Shown: piece after piece, positions 49,378 through 59,319 of the stretch
Position numbering within the stretch: position 1 is the first letter of the stretch
How the letters are laid out: every line of letters begins with the position of its first letter
Position numbers and translations under genes: made by a program
The notes under the pieces: model-generated
The model's input: the letters and a program-made list of their open reading frames with translations, nothing else
Database searches by the model: none
Told to the model about the DNA's origin: nothing
Source: Schlesneria sp. DSM 10557
GTDB taxonomy: Bacteria; Planctomycetota; Planctomycetia; Planctomycetales; Planctomycetaceae
Direction: 5' to 3'
NCBI RefSeq assembly: GCF_041860085.1
Contig: NZ_CP124747.1
Span: 4,092,001 to 4,156,000 of the forward strand
Length of the DNA stretch: 64,000 nucleotides

Positions 49378-50268
49378 ATGCCGTATATCTGGTTCTCGGT
49401 AATCTGCCTGATCTGGGGCAGCAGCTTCATCCTGATGAAGCGCGCCATGGAGTATCTTTCGCCGATCGGAGTCGGTGCAGGACGAGCCCTCGGTGGATCG
49501 CTCGTCCTGGCACTGATCTTCCTGCTGATGAAACAGCGGCGAACCGTCCGCCGGACCGATTTCCTCCCCCTCCTGGCGGTCGTGGTGCTGGGATTCGTGT
49601 GGCCACACTCGATCCAGCCGGAACTCGTCGCCCGGCATGGGGGGGCATTCGTCGGGATGACCGTCGGCTTCACCCCCCTGCTGACGTTGCTCGTTTCCAT
49701 CCCGATTCTCGGGGCCTGGCCCAGCACCCGGCAAACGGTCGGTGTCATCGGAGCCCTGAGCTGCCTGATGGGCCTGATGCTCGACTACGGCACCCGCTCA
49801 GTCCCGGTCGTCGACATCCTGCTCGCCTTCAGTGTCCCGTTTACCTACTCGATCGCGAACAGCATCATCCGGCGGTATCTGACACATCTCCCCCCGCTCG
49901 AGCTGACATTGATTTGTCTGACCGCAGCAGGAGCCGTCATGGTCCCCCTCTCGCTGTCGATCCGCAATCATCGCCCTGTCGACTTCAGCAATCTCGGCTC
50001 GGCCCTGACCGCCGTCGCCATTCTGGGCGTTGTCGGCACCGGAATCGCCACCTTCCTGTTCAATCGCCTCGTCCAGCAGGAAGGCCCCCTGTTCGCGGTC
50101 ATGACCACGAATCTGGTCCCCATCGGTGCGGTCATTTGGGGCGTCGTCGATGGTGAACGAATTACGCTGCTCCAGCTCACCGCCCTGATCGGCGTCCTGG
50201 TGATGGTCACCTACGTCCAGACACAAACAGTGACCCGGCACACCGCCGTCAGTCCCACGGAATCCTGA
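49378..50268 (+). CDS. DMT superfamily (EamA) transporter
   Basis: 296 aa with ten predicted membrane helices in two EamA repeats (WFSVICLIWGSSFILMKRAM starts the first; VDILLAFSVPFTYSIANSII the second). It probably exports a metabolite. ATG at 49378 gives the normal start MPYIWFSVICLIWG; it lies 16 nt after the creatininase gene, probably one operon. Confidence 0.92.
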   Translation: MPYIWFSVICLIWGSSFILMKRAMEYLSPIGVGAGRALGGSLVLALIFLLMKQRRTVRRTDFLPLLAVVVLGFVWPHSIQPELVARHGGAFVGMTVGFTPLLTLLVSIPILGAWPSTRQTVGVIGALSCLMGLMLDYGTRSVPVVDILLAFSVPFTYSIANSIIRRYLTHLPPLELTLICLTAAGAVMVPLSLSIRNHRPVDFSNLGSALTAVAILGVVGTGIATFLFNRLVQQEGPLFAVMTTNLVPIGAVIWGVVDGERITLLQLTALIGVLVMVTYVQTQTVTRHTAVSPTES

Positions 50269-50412
50269 CGCCCCAGCGCAACCTCGGCAGACCGCGATCT
50301 TCGTAGTGGCATCGCCACTGAGAAGCGTTCTGCAGGAGGGATCGTTCCCGGGTGGCAACGTTCATGAGTGAGTGGCGACATTGATCCGCTTCACCCAACG
50401 GCGGGCCAAACA

Positions 50413-52182
50413 TCACTTCAGCCCCGGCACCCGGTTCGCCACGGCCTGACAAGGGGTGTTGTCATGGCTGAGGACCAGTTCCTTCCCGACGAAGTATGAG
50501 TGGCATTCATCGACGATCAGGTTGTACGTTGCTTCCGGATCCTGCTCTTCTGTGACGGAGTCGACCTTCGCAAATCCCCGAGCAGTGTGTAGCCCCATCC
50601 CCGGTGCCAGCGATCGAGCCTTCGTCCACCCCTTGCCGTTCACCCAGAACAGATGCCCCCCCGTCGCACGAACAACCTCACCATTGAACGACAGACGAAG
50701 TAATCGTTCCGGTGGCCGAGTGGTCGTCATCAACACAGGAGCGAACTTCAGTTCGCCGCTCTGCGGATTCTGGGTCAGCACAAGATCACCAGACTTCACC
50801 TGGTCGACCGCCAGCAATCCTGTTTCCGTCCAGATCGGTGTCCCCGCAGCCAGACATTCATGTCGAGGAGGACGGAGTTGTGCGAGGGGAGGAGCAATGT
50901 CTTGACGGCTGGTCTCATGTAAATAGGCAACCGACTTGGGCTCGGAAGGATAGGATTCAGTTTTATTATTCCACCAATCCCACCAGACTTCAGGTTTCTT
51001 GCTGCCCAGAGTCTCGTCGGTCGCCTTCCCCTCCATGGTTGCCGCCAGCAGATGCAATATCTTATCGTTCGTATCCTCGATTCGAGAATTGAGGACGTGA
51101 AGTTCCGCGTCTGATTGAATCACCTCAAGTCGAACCATCTCGCTACTGATAGGATCCTGCATCTCGTTCAGGCCGCGAAACTGGAACGTGCGGTCCAGGT
51201 CCGCGATTTTCTGCTCGCTCTGCGACTCTGCCATGAGCCTTCGGCGCCAGACAATCTCGTTCAGGCGAGTTGTCTCGATCGCGTCGGACTTTTCGACCGG
51301 CATATGCAGGGCCGCCAGGAGTTCCGGGACATAGCTATACTCGTCCCGTTCTTTAAGAAACTCCCTCGCCTGCGCTCGTACTTTCCTGTCCTGATGAGCC
51401 ATCGCGTGGCGGGCCAAAGAAATCGATGCTTCTGGAGCCGACATCGCTGCGAGCGCCTTCACCGCGCAGAGTCCCCCCGCCTCGCCCGTACTGGAAAACC
51501 AGCTCTCCAGCCCCGGAATCACAAACGGACTGTCGAACTCGCGGAGCCCCTTCAAGACAACGTCTTCCGATTTCGACTTGTCCTGCAGTGCTGCCGACAA
51601 GGCCATGAGCCGCTTGCCATGTCGACGGAGGTACGCATTCGTCGCCGCATCTCTCTTCTTCTGCTGCTCAAGCTGTTGACGGTCGAGCCAGACTCCCCCC
51701 TGTTCGACCTGACCCAGTCGACGACGAGCTTCACGGTGACCCGGATCGATTGCCACCACGGCGAATAGATGAGCCCGTTCCGCACCCGGCATCTTGTTGG
51801 CACGACAGTACTCAGCTAACTTCAACTGTTCCGCGACGGTCATCCTCGCAGCAGCCCGCTGTTCCCAGTACTTCATTGTCACCGGTTGAGCCAGCTTCTC
51901 AGCCGCAAAATCTTCCAGCGAGACCCATCGCTGTCCCACCCGAACATCACCCCGCGCCCAGTGCGCTTCCGCTGACGAAGGATCCTCACGCAGCGCCGTC
52001 TCGACCAGTTCGTTCCGGCGAGTCGCATCCAGATCGACCGCCGCCTGCAGTGCCGCCTGGACATGCCCCGCCGCAGATTCGGCCCCCTGACACGGGAAAC
52101 TCAATTCCCACAGCCCCAGCGTCGATGCGAACAGAACAGGGATAAAACGGGAAAGCAAATTGACCTGGCGCAAGGCACGCAT
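50413..52182 (-). CDS. Secreted HEAT-like repeat protein with a C-terminal Hint domain
   Basis: 589 aa. A signal peptide (SRFIPVLFASTLGLWELSF, cleavage near AES) precedes TPR/HEAT-like helices (about 45-300). A Hint (intein/hedgehog-like) domain covers 443-575: it begins with Cys443 (CLAAGTPIWTETGLLAVDQV), has GDLVLTQ and GGHLFWV motifs, and ends ELVLSHDN. Hint domains self-cleave at the N-terminal Cys by thioester chemistry; here only 14 residues follow, so no toxin passenger is attached. The usual final His-Asn is His-Asp-Asn. Planctomycetes have similar secreted Hint proteins of unknown role. Confidence 0.85.
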   Translation of the reverse strand: MRALRQVNLLSRFIPVLFASTLGLWELSFPCQGAESAAGHVQAALQAAVDLDATRRNELVETALREDPSSAEAHWARGDVRVGQRWVSLEDFAAEKLAQPVTMKYWEQRAAARMTVAEQLKLAEYCRANKMPGAERAHLFAVVAIDPGHREARRRLGQVEQGGVWLDRQQLEQQKKRDAATNAYLRRHGKRLMALSAALQDKSKSEDVVLKGLREFDSPFVIPGLESWFSSTGEAGGLCAVKALAAMSAPEASISLARHAMAHQDRKVRAQAREFLKERDEYSYVPELLAALHMPVEKSDAIETTRLNEIVWRRRLMAESQSEQKIADLDRTFQFRGLNEMQDPISSEMVRLEVIQSDAELHVLNSRIEDTNDKILHLLAATMEGKATDETLGSKKPEVWWDWWNNKTESYPSEPKSVAYLHETSRQDIAPPLAQLRPPRHECLAAGTPIWTETGLLAVDQVKSGDLVLTQNPQSGELKFAPVLMTTTRPPERLLRLSFNGEVVRATGGHLFWVNGKGWTKARSLAPGMGLHTARGFAKVDSVTEEQDPEATYNLIVDECHSYFVGKELVLSHDNTPCQAVANRVPGLK

Positions 52183-52816
52183 GATGGTCTCTCCTCAAGA
52201 AAGAGACAGAGGTGAAGGTCGATGCGAAATGACGAGTCGTCTGCAGCCAAAATCAGAGGTGAATTAAAATTAGACGCTCGCTCCGATTCCCGATCAAGAA
52301 AATTCCCACTTTGCATCAAAAAAACCTGCTTCCGCGCAACAAGAACGCGTCAGCAGCCCGGGAACCACCCCAAGCACTGCCCGCCCTACCCTTCCGAGCC
52401 CCTTCCCGAGCCCCTTCCCGAGCCTTCCGCCATCCGAGCCACCGCGTCCGCTCTCGCCCGGGTCCGGCCACGGGTGACACGAAACAGGGAACCTCTTCCC
52501 GACTCGAAGTGTCCTGAAGGACACAAACCGAAAGAGAAGACGGGGTCGCACCCCCGCAGATTCAAAGAACCACCCAAACCCACACAAACGGATCCAAGAG
52601 TTCCAACAGTCCCCGATCGAATTCACCGACGGTGATTCGAAGGGGACGGATTCCCCGCGTTGTCCGACGTATCCAACGCTCAAAAACAACTTGCAGCAAC
52701 CGCGAGAACCGGAAAGCCCGGTGATAACGGCCAACAACCACCAAAACCCAAAAATTCCCCAATCCCAAAACCAGTCACTTGCGTTAACCCCCACATCAGC
52801 TAGACTTTTCGCCTAC
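52183..52816. other. Gene-free stretch upstream of tRNA-Arg
   Basis: About 634 bases. It includes a short tandem of CGAGCCCCTTCC (two full units plus a part, about 52395-52426). Open frames here are Arg/Pro-rich shadows. Confidence 0.45.
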
Positions 52817-52890
<74 letters not shown>

Positions 52891-52909
52891 TCTTGGAAAA
52901 TTGAAAAAG

Positions 52910-52943
52910 GGACAGGCTCCGTTCGTGGAGCCTGTCCTTTTTT
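52910..52943 (+). terminator. Intrinsic terminator of tRNA-Arg
   Basis: GGACAGGCTCC (52910-52920) pairs with GGAGCCTGTCC (52927-52937), loop GTTCGT, followed by TTTTTT. Confidence 0.95.
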
Positions 52944-52990
52944 CGTCTTCGCATTTTCTTCTTACGCGTCTTAACCTCAAACGTCGCGAT

Positions 52991-53600
52991 TCAGACGCGG
53001 CCGGCCCAGCGGACGCACAGACGACCCCAAACCCAACCGGCCCGCAGTCTCGACTTGCCAATCCACACCACCAAACGGCGTCCCCGCTCAACACTCTGCC
53101 GCAGAGCCTTCAGCTCGCTCTCAGTCTCCGCACCATTCACGAACTGCGTCCGGGAATCAGGCTTCACAACAGGCCCATCGACAAGCACGCCATCGGGCCC
53201 ACTGCGCCCCGTCGGCTTCAAACTTGACCACTCCCAATCCTGACTTCGCTGCACCAGATTCGCCCGCAACGGATTCCGCTCAACGTAGCGCAGCACAGTG
53301 AGGTAGTGCTCATCTTCCTGAATCGGAAAGGCCTTAAACCGTCCCTGCCAGACACGCCCACCCCTTTGTCGTGTCGATAGTAGCGACGCACGTGCGAGGT
53401 CATGAGCCACGGCATCCAACGACTCAAGTCACCATCGTCAAAGGGCCACAGCACAAGGTGAAAGTGATTGGTCATCAAGCAATAACCAACCAATCGCATG
53501 GGAATCTTCTCTTGCCTCCCGCATCAACGTCACGAAGGCAGCAAAGTCGTCATCCTTATGGAAAACGCCAACCCGACGGGCGGATTTCAAAATCGTAGGC
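52991..53600 (-). pseudogene. Decayed REP-associated tyrosine transposase (Y1_Tnp)
   Basis: Three reading frames carry successive parts of one IS200-like protein: GVFHKDDDFAAFVTLMREAR (near 53560), then GYCLMTNHFHLVLWPFDDGD with the HUH-type His-x-His (near 53470), then RVWQGRFKAFPIQEDEHYLT and VLRYVERNPLRANLVQRS (53350-53230). Two frameshifts, near 53500 and 53370, separate them, and the N-terminus is missing at the border with the next element. Such single-domain Y1 transposases mobilise REP palindromes; this copy is dead. Confidence 0.88.
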
Positions 53601-53601
53601 A

Positions 53602-54680
53602 TCAGACAGCGAGTTCGGGAGTGACGCAAGTTGTTTGATGGAAGAGTTCTTCTGCTCTCTGCTTTGATTCAAGCTCGGATTTGGATGATCGTTCCGCGTT
53701 CTCCCGTAGCCAGTAGACGGCATTGCTTTTGACACGCAGGTTGATGACGCGACGAACGGCGCTCTCGATGGCACCACTGCCGATCGGCAGCTGGTGATCG
53801 CGCGCATGAGAATAGTCCATGCGACGATTGGTCAGTCCGTTCGTGATGAAATAGTTCAACGGGTCTTCTGGTCTTTCGTCCTGTGTGAGCCCAGTAGCGA
53901 TCGAATCTCATCGACCACTGCCCCGATCTCCCCGCCAGAGGCGTTTCTTTTGAGTCGTCAGCCAGCGCGACTTGCGACTTCCCGTGAGCGACTTACTTTC
54001 GGCAATCTTGCCCAGATATTCCATCGCGTGCCAGAAGTCGATCAATTGCTGGACCTTTTCCTCAAGGAGTCCCAGCGACTTGATCAGCTTGGGGATCCGC
54101 CGCCAGATCCAAGTGGCGCCATCCGCCACGAAGAGGATGCGAGCGGCTTCCGTCAAGTCGAGCCCCGCAGGTAGGCCAGCAGTAATGCGAACAGTTGGTC
54201 ACACGAGCCCATGGTGCCGTCAATGACGGGGCGAAGTCGCTCGCCATCCGGCCCTCTTCATCCACCGCATAGATGATGAAGAGTCGTGGTTCACGCCATT
54301 TCGGTGAGAATCCCTGCGCCCCTTCTTCGTTTTGCCTCGACGTCGCTCCCGCAAACGGACACGCCCCCATCCATCGACACCACAATCCGTCGGCCCGATA
54401 CTGTTCCGGTCGCGGTCATTGAACCGAGGTCGGTCATTCGCCGAAGTAATTGGCCCATTCCCGCAGTCACCGTTCGCAGTTGGTTGACAGAGATGCTGAT
54501 CCCTTCTTCGGCGAGCATCGTCACCGCCTCATCATAGGATCCCAGCAGTGCCGCGGCTTTCGCCATCCGCGTGCGGATTTGTGGGGTGTAATGACCGGCA
54601 ATCCCCAGCAGCATCAGCATCGGAAACAAACCCCGACGACTGTTCCCACCCGATTGGCAACGGTGGTAATACGTCACCAT
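53602..54680 (-). pseudogene. Decayed ISKra4-like transposase
   Basis: Fragments in several frames read in order: LMLLGIAGHYTPQIRTRMAK and VSGRRIVVSMDGGVSV (54680-54291), KWREPRLFIIYAVDEEGR (about 54310-54250), ILFVADGATWIWRRIPKLIK and LIDFWHAMEYLGKIAESKS (54140-53980), then LPIGSGAIESAVRRVINLRV and FHQTTCVTPELAV (53800-53602). The GSGAIESAVRRVINLR ending is what I know from ISKra4-like elements; the family name is from memory. At least three frameshifts; no intact terminal repeats recognised. Confidence 0.8.
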
Positions 54681-55138
54681 GAGTGTTACGGCGACGTTAC
54701 GGAAGATGAACTTTCTTCTGGCGAATTCCTGAGAATGGTAGGTGTGGCAGTGACTTGATAAACTGCCGTTCCTTCAATCGCAGCTCACAAGAGTGAGTTG
54801 CCCGAATCAAGTGAAGACCCAGGCGGAGCGATGCCGACTTTCTGCCCGGTGGCATACTGCTGCTCACACTTCGTCACGTCGGCAGCGGAGCGGAGATCGA
54901 CAGTCATCCCCAATCCCGCAGTTCTGCTTCGACGACACTCGCCTCCGCTTCCAGTCGTTGATATTCTGCGTTCATCCGTGAATCGCTCCCTGAAAAACGT
55001 TGTGGTAAACGCTCTTTACAGCGATTCACGGACTGTCTCATACCCTAATTTCTTGTCCATCAATTCCAGACAATTTCAGAATCCGCCCTGAGCCCCTGCC
55101 AAGATGGTCGTGAACCGAAAACTTGAAATGGAAATTAC
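54681..55138. other. Gene-free stretch in the IS remnant zone
   Basis: About 458 bases between the ISKra4-like remnant and the zinc-ribbon gene. Small open frames here have no recognisable features. Confidence 0.35.
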
Positions 55139-55660
55139 ATGGACCAAAATACGTGGGAGCAAGTCGATCCTCAATTGGACGAAATTGCAGAGGAACTTGA
55201 ACGACTTTTAGCCTCTAGAGAAGCATCAAAACTTCGGGAGATGCTGGCGAAAGTCTCGAAAGTTCTCCCGGATGAGTTGAGCACCCATTTGAATTGCTCG
55301 GTGACTGTTTGCGATTCCGAGCGGGAAGCCACATTGTCGCTTCTCAATGTTGGAATGGGTGTCTCGGAATCAGGTGAGGTCTACCCGACTTCGGGTGATT
55401 CGTCGGTTCATCGTTACGTCATCAATGGGGAAATCGAAGTTGTTCCGCATGACTTTTGTCCTAAGTGTTATCAGGAATGGGGATTCAAACTGGACCATCC
55501 AACATGTTCGCACTGTGATGCTGAACTAGGAGTAAATTGCTGGGTGTTGTTGGATTCAGATGTTTGCCCGTTCTGTGAAGACGGAGAGATTTCTGCATCC
55601 AATCCAAAATGCAGATCATGCGGATATGTCGTCAATCCGAGGTTTGTGAAGTGGGGGTAG
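55139..55660 (+). CDS. Orphan zinc-ribbon protein (173 aa)
   Basis: The N-terminal half is helical and acidic (EIAEELERLLASREASKLRE). The C-terminal half has four CxxC knuckles (CPKC, CSHC, CPFC, CRSC), enough for two zinc sites. Base composition is more AT-rich than neighbours. It lies between two transposase remnants, so it may be acquired DNA. Not recognised as a known family; a nucleic-acid or protein-binding role is only suggested by the zinc knuckles. GGAA precedes the ATG. Confidence 0.75.
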   Translation: MDQNTWEQVDPQLDEIAEELERLLASREASKLREMLAKVSKVLPDELSTHLNCSVTVCDSEREATLSLLNVGMGVSESGEVYPTSGDSSVHRYVINGEIEVVPHDFCPKCYQEWGFKLDHPTCSHCDAELGVNCWVLLDSDVCPFCEDGEISASNPKCRSCGYVVNPRFVKWG

Positions 55661-55667
55661 GAGCGAT

Positions 55668-56960
55668 CAGGGCCAGCGGCAACTAAGTTGATTTTCCATA
55701 AACGACTTCGAACAGAAACTGATCGTTCCATCCGCAGGCTCGCCGTTTGCCAACGAGACTCATCTTTCCCGGATGCTGCTTGAGTAATGACAATGTAAAC
55801 CGATTCAACCAGGCAAAATTCTCTCGGGGGCGTTCATCACGCAGGCGGGATTCGTCTTCGCGATACGTAAAGTCGAGACTCCAGTGACACGTATTTTCGA
55901 TGCTCCAGTGGCTGCGGACTGCGTGAGCGAAGAGCTTAACCGCAACCGGAAGACTGCTGATAAAGTAACGAATTTCTGTCGTCTCCTTGCCATTGCCGTG
56001 GCATGTCAGCAACACCAGGCCGATCGTTTTCAATCCTTTCCAACGTTCCGCGCTGTCCAATTCGGGTGGAATCGGCATTTGAAGATAGAGACGACTCTCC
56101 TGACGGCCGTGCCCCTTTTCCTCAGTTCGATGTTTGCGGGCTCCGGCTCCTTTGAAGTCTCGCTCCATCTGCTGATCCAGGTAGTCGATCACGGCTTGAT
56201 GCAGCGTCCCTTGATTTCCTTTTAAGGCCAGCACGTAATCGGCTTCACCATTCATGATTTGCTCGGCAATCGCGGTTTGCGTTCCGATCGCATCGATCGT
56301 GATGATCGCCCCTTTCAGGTGTACCAATTTCAAAACCTTGGGGATGGCCGTGATCTCGTTCGATTTCTCTTCGCACGCGGTCTGTTGCCAACGTCATCCC
56401 GAAATCAGCCGCCCAAACGCTCACGCTGTGCAGCGGTCCCAATCCGTTTCGATGATCGTGTGTTCGCGGAGCGTCTTTCCATCCACTGCCAGGATCGGGC
56501 GTTTCACATCTGACTCCGCTTCCGCCCGGCTGCGTAATGCCGCCCGCCAAGTCGAAAAACAGGCCTGAAAAGCCTCAGGATTTACTGACGAAAGCACGCG
56601 GAGAAAGACATCCTTTCTCGGAATGCCGTTCGGCAAATCCAGGTGCTGTTGAAGCAGCTGAGCTTTGATGCGAGCCCAATGAGCGATCGCCGTCGGTCCA
56701 TCAGCTCCTGCGAGGACAGCTAACACCGCGATGACGATAATGCTGGGAAACGGATGCTTCTGATTAATGTCAGATCGTGGATCCTCCAGCGAATCGAAAT
56801 ACTCCGCGATTTCCGAAAGATCCACACTCACACGCTTGGACGTCATGACGGCCTCCGATCACAATACGATGACACTGATCAGAGATGGTTTACAGCAAAT
56901 CAGCGGCGAGCGCCACCCTCCCTATTTGGCCAAAACCACCTATAGTGCGCGCTGGCCCTG
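55668..56960 (-). mobile_element. ISAs1-family insertion sequence, inactive
   Basis: A 1293-bp element. CAGGGCCAGCG begins at 55668 and its reverse complement CGCTGGCCCTG ends at 56960, giving 11-bp terminal inverted repeats around a single transposase gene. Flanking 8-10 bp do not match, so no target duplication is visible. Size and ends suit ISAs1. Confidence 0.8.
55683..56846 (-). pseudogene. ISAs1-family transposase, frameshifted
   Basis: The N-terminal part (DLSEIAEYFDSLEDPRSD; ILAVDGKTLREHT) runs 56846 to about 56440; the middle LHSVSVWAADFGMTLATDRV is in a second frame; the rest from LVHLKGAIITIDAIGTQTAI to the stop at 55683 is in a third, with ALKGNQGTLHQAV and RSHWSIENTCHWSLDFTYRE (DDE region). 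Two frameshifts, about 56440 and 56370, inactivate it unless they are sequencing errors. Sequence identity to active relatives looks high, so the decay is recent. Confidence 0.9.
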
Positions 56961-57074
56961 CGTAACCGCAAGGTTAATCCCGAAGGCCAACCAATCCACA
57001 AAGGAGTCGCAGTCTCGGCTGTTCTGCTGTGCATCGAACATCTAAGCTGTAGGGAAAGAGAGTTAGGTTAGTTC

Positions 57075-57992
57075 ATGAACGGAAAAACGATTCGACTCTA
57101 TCTGGTGAACGGCTCACCGACAGACATTTTGACGGCGGAGATCATTAACTGGACCGGCAAGATCATCGTGGCTCCACGTTCGCAGCTGGCCGAACTGGCG
57201 AAACGGGAAGAAGTCCGCCGAACTGGCGTTTACTGTCTTGTAGGACCAGACCCTGAGAACGCGCTGCGTGACGCGGTCTACTTCGGTGAGGGCGATAACG
57301 TCCTGACCCGCCTGACCGCTCACGACAAGGATGAGACCAAGGACTTCTGGACGCGCTGTGCTGTGGTCATCAGTAAAGATCAGAACATCACCAAGTCTCA
57401 CGGGCGCTACCTGGAAAGTCGCCTGATCGCGATTGCCAATCAGGCCGACCGCGCCAAGATCCACAATGGCACAGCTCCGCCGCTACCCCCGCTGCCGGAG
57501 CCGGATGTTGCGGACATGGAGTATTTCCTGGGGCAGCTTCAGCTGGTGCTTCCGGTTCTTGGGTTCAACTTTCTCCAACCCAAGCCAACGGTCACCCTGT
57601 CCGGCGACGACTCGGCGACCGATGAATCGCCGCTGTTCAGCCTGAACGTAGTGGGAGCCCTGGCAAAAGCCCGAGAGTTCAACGGCGAATTCATCGTTCT
57701 AAAGGGGGCGACTGCCAGGAAAGAAGGACTGAAGTCCTGGACCTCGTATAAGGCATTGCGCGATCAGCTCGTCGAAGAGGGAAAGCTGATCGACAGTCCT
57801 CAGCCGGGATTCCTCGTCTTCACAGATGATGTTGCTTTCTCCAGCCCCAGCGCAGGCGGTGCGGTCGTTAACGCTGGGAACATCAATGGCCGGACCGCCT
57901 GGAAGACCGATGCGGGTGAGACCTATCAGGAGTGGCACGAAAAGAAGCTCGCGAATGCCACTGCTGACGATGCCACGGGCAATAGCCTGTAA
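57075..57992 (+). CDS. GIY-YIG nuclease-like protein with C-terminal DUF4357
   Basis: 305 aa. A degenerate GIY-YIG core (TGVYCLVGPDP, then DAVYFGEGDNVLTRL, GVY/YFG forms, Arg in LTRL) occupies residues 40-135, and a DUF4357-like domain lies at the C-terminus (KAREFNGEFIVLKGATARKE; DVAFSSPSAGGAVVNAGNIN). Such fusions are common near defence and mobile genes; nuclease activity is not certain. It starts the intact accessory gene block after the ISAs1 element and precedes the TIR gene by 66 nt. Confidence 0.85.
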   Translation: MNGKTIRLYLVNGSPTDILTAEIINWTGKIIVAPRSQLAELAKREEVRRTGVYCLVGPDPENALRDAVYFGEGDNVLTRLTAHDKDETKDFWTRCAVVISKDQNITKSHGRYLESRLIAIANQADRAKIHNGTAPPLPPLPEPDVADMEYFLGQLQLVLPVLGFNFLQPKPTVTLSGDDSATDESPLFSLNVVGALAKAREFNGEFIVLKGATARKEGLKSWTSYKALRDQLVEEGKLIDSPQPGFLVFTDDVAFSSPSAGGAVVNAGNINGRTAWKTDAGETYQEWHEKKLANATADDATGNSL

Positions 57993-58058
57993 GCGTGAAT
58001 GGGATGACATCAACCTTTACCGAGCAAGCGATATGTGGATCGTGTTCGAGGCGAGCGA

Positions 58059-58445
58059 ATGATGGCACAGCAAAGGGAAATCGTCGATGTGTTCCTCTAC
58101 CAGCACGGGGCCAACAAGGAATGGGTACGTACGCTTGGGGAACAGATTGAGTCTCAAACCTTTGACGGAACATCATCCGGAAGACCCATGCGAGTTTTCT
58201 TTGAAGAATGGAACACCGACGTCTGTCAGAACGTCCCTCATCGACTGGACTTGGCACTCACGGCAAGCTGTTCCGTCGCAGTCATCATCTCACCGGAAAT
58301 CCTTGCCGCACCCTGGCCGACATTTGAGTGGACGCACCTCGTTGCAGACGATCCAACCAATCGGAATGAAAGAATCATCCCGAGCTTCCTCCGAGACTAT
58401 TCATTTGCAACGGAAGACTATGCGGAGCCCCATTCAAGGCATTGA
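58059..58445 (+). pseudogene. TIR-domain protein, apparently frameshifted near its C-terminus
   Basis: The intact part (128 aa) is a TIR domain: VDVFLYQHGANKEWVRTLGE, PMRVFFEEWNTDVCQNVPHR, VAVIISPEILAAPWPTFEWT and IPSFLRDYS. The Glu in TFEW corresponds to the usual catalytic NADase residue of TIR_2 domains. After about 58425 the next frame continues with LKGIDLRSPTDFKRSFLKRI, a plausible C-terminal tail, so a 1-nt change near the CCCC at 58428-58431 has probably cut the protein. Bacterial TIR proteins act as NAD+-consuming defence effectors. Two ATGs at 58059/58062. A truncated product or a sequencing error are both possible. Confidence 0.75.
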
Positions 58446-58641
58446 AGGGAATCGACCTTCGATCTCCGACTGACTTCAAACGCAGCTTTTTGAAACGGAT
58501 CCAAAAGGTTCGCGATCAGCCGCTTAGGCGCGGACAGCGACATCGACCAATCGGGAGCAACGAATATTTACCCACGGAGGAGTTTCCCTCATCAGGGATG
58601 ATCCTAATACCAGACTACATCGTTAGGAGTGGCCTGTACAG

Positions 58642-59319
58642 ATGCAACAAACTACAACGGGACTGCGAGTCGTACGATTCCAAGAGCGTTCTCAGGCTCT
58701 GGGGCCGGGAACGCGCGCGGTCATTTGGTTTCAGGGGTGTACGTTCGATTGTCCTGGCTGCATCGCTGCGGAGATGAATCATTCTAACGATTTTGAACTC
58801 ACGACTCCCTCAGATTTGGTGGAGCGAGTTTTGAAGATCAGCGGGATTGAAGGCGTGACTTTGTCGGGAGGCGATCCGTTTGACCAGCCACTCACGTTGC
58901 TCGCGGAGTTTCTTGAGATTCTCAATCGGCAAAGTGAGTTGAGTGTGATGTGCTACACCGGGCGAACCTTGGATCAGCTTCGTCGCCGTGGGGCAAACGA
59001 CGTGACAGCGCGAATCTTGAGTCGGCTCGATATTCTGATTGATGGGCTTTATGTCGAATCGCTCAACGATGGGCGAGCCTGGCGTGGCTCGTCGAATCAG
59101 GAGATTCATTTCTTGTCACCACGATATCATCATCTCGAAACGTCAATACTCGAGAGTCGAGATCGGGAATTAGAGGTGTCGGTTGGCCCGACTCGTCAAA
59201 TTGAAATCACAGGCATTCCACCCGCTGGATTCATGGGTCGCCTGCAAGGCCAATTGAAATTGCGTGACCTTTCATTGGAATTCCATGTTCCCCGCGACGA
59301 ACAACCAGGAGCGAAGTGA
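58642..59319 (+). CDS. Radical SAM activating-enzyme-like protein (NrdG/PflA-like)
   Basis: 225 aa. The Fe-S motif CTFDCPGC (Cys33, Cys37, Cys40) follows TRAVIWFQG, and LSGGDPFDQP is the SAM-binding GGE-like motif. Size and motif spacing match activating enzymes such as NrdG, but no nrdD or pflB glycyl radical enzyme is adjacent; instead a coiled-coil gene overlaps its stop. It may activate or modify an unknown partner in the cluster. AGGAG lies 12 nt before ATG 58642. Confidence 0.88.
   Translation: MQQTTTGLRVVRFQERSQALGPGTRAVIWFQGCTFDCPGCIAAEMNHSNDFELTTPSDLVERVLKISGIEGVTLSGGDPFDQPLTLLAEFLEILNRQSELSVMCYTGRTLDQLRRRGANDVTARILSRLDILIDGLYVESLNDGRAWRGSSNQEIHFLSPRYHHLETSILESRDRELEVSVGPTRQIEITGIPPAGFMGRLQGQLKLRDLSLEFHVPRDEQPGAK

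Noticed and set aside
52222-52794. Open frames on both strands before tRNA-Arg
   Set aside because: Pro/Arg- or Gly/Phe-rich, no ribosome binding site, and overlapping a small tandem repeat.
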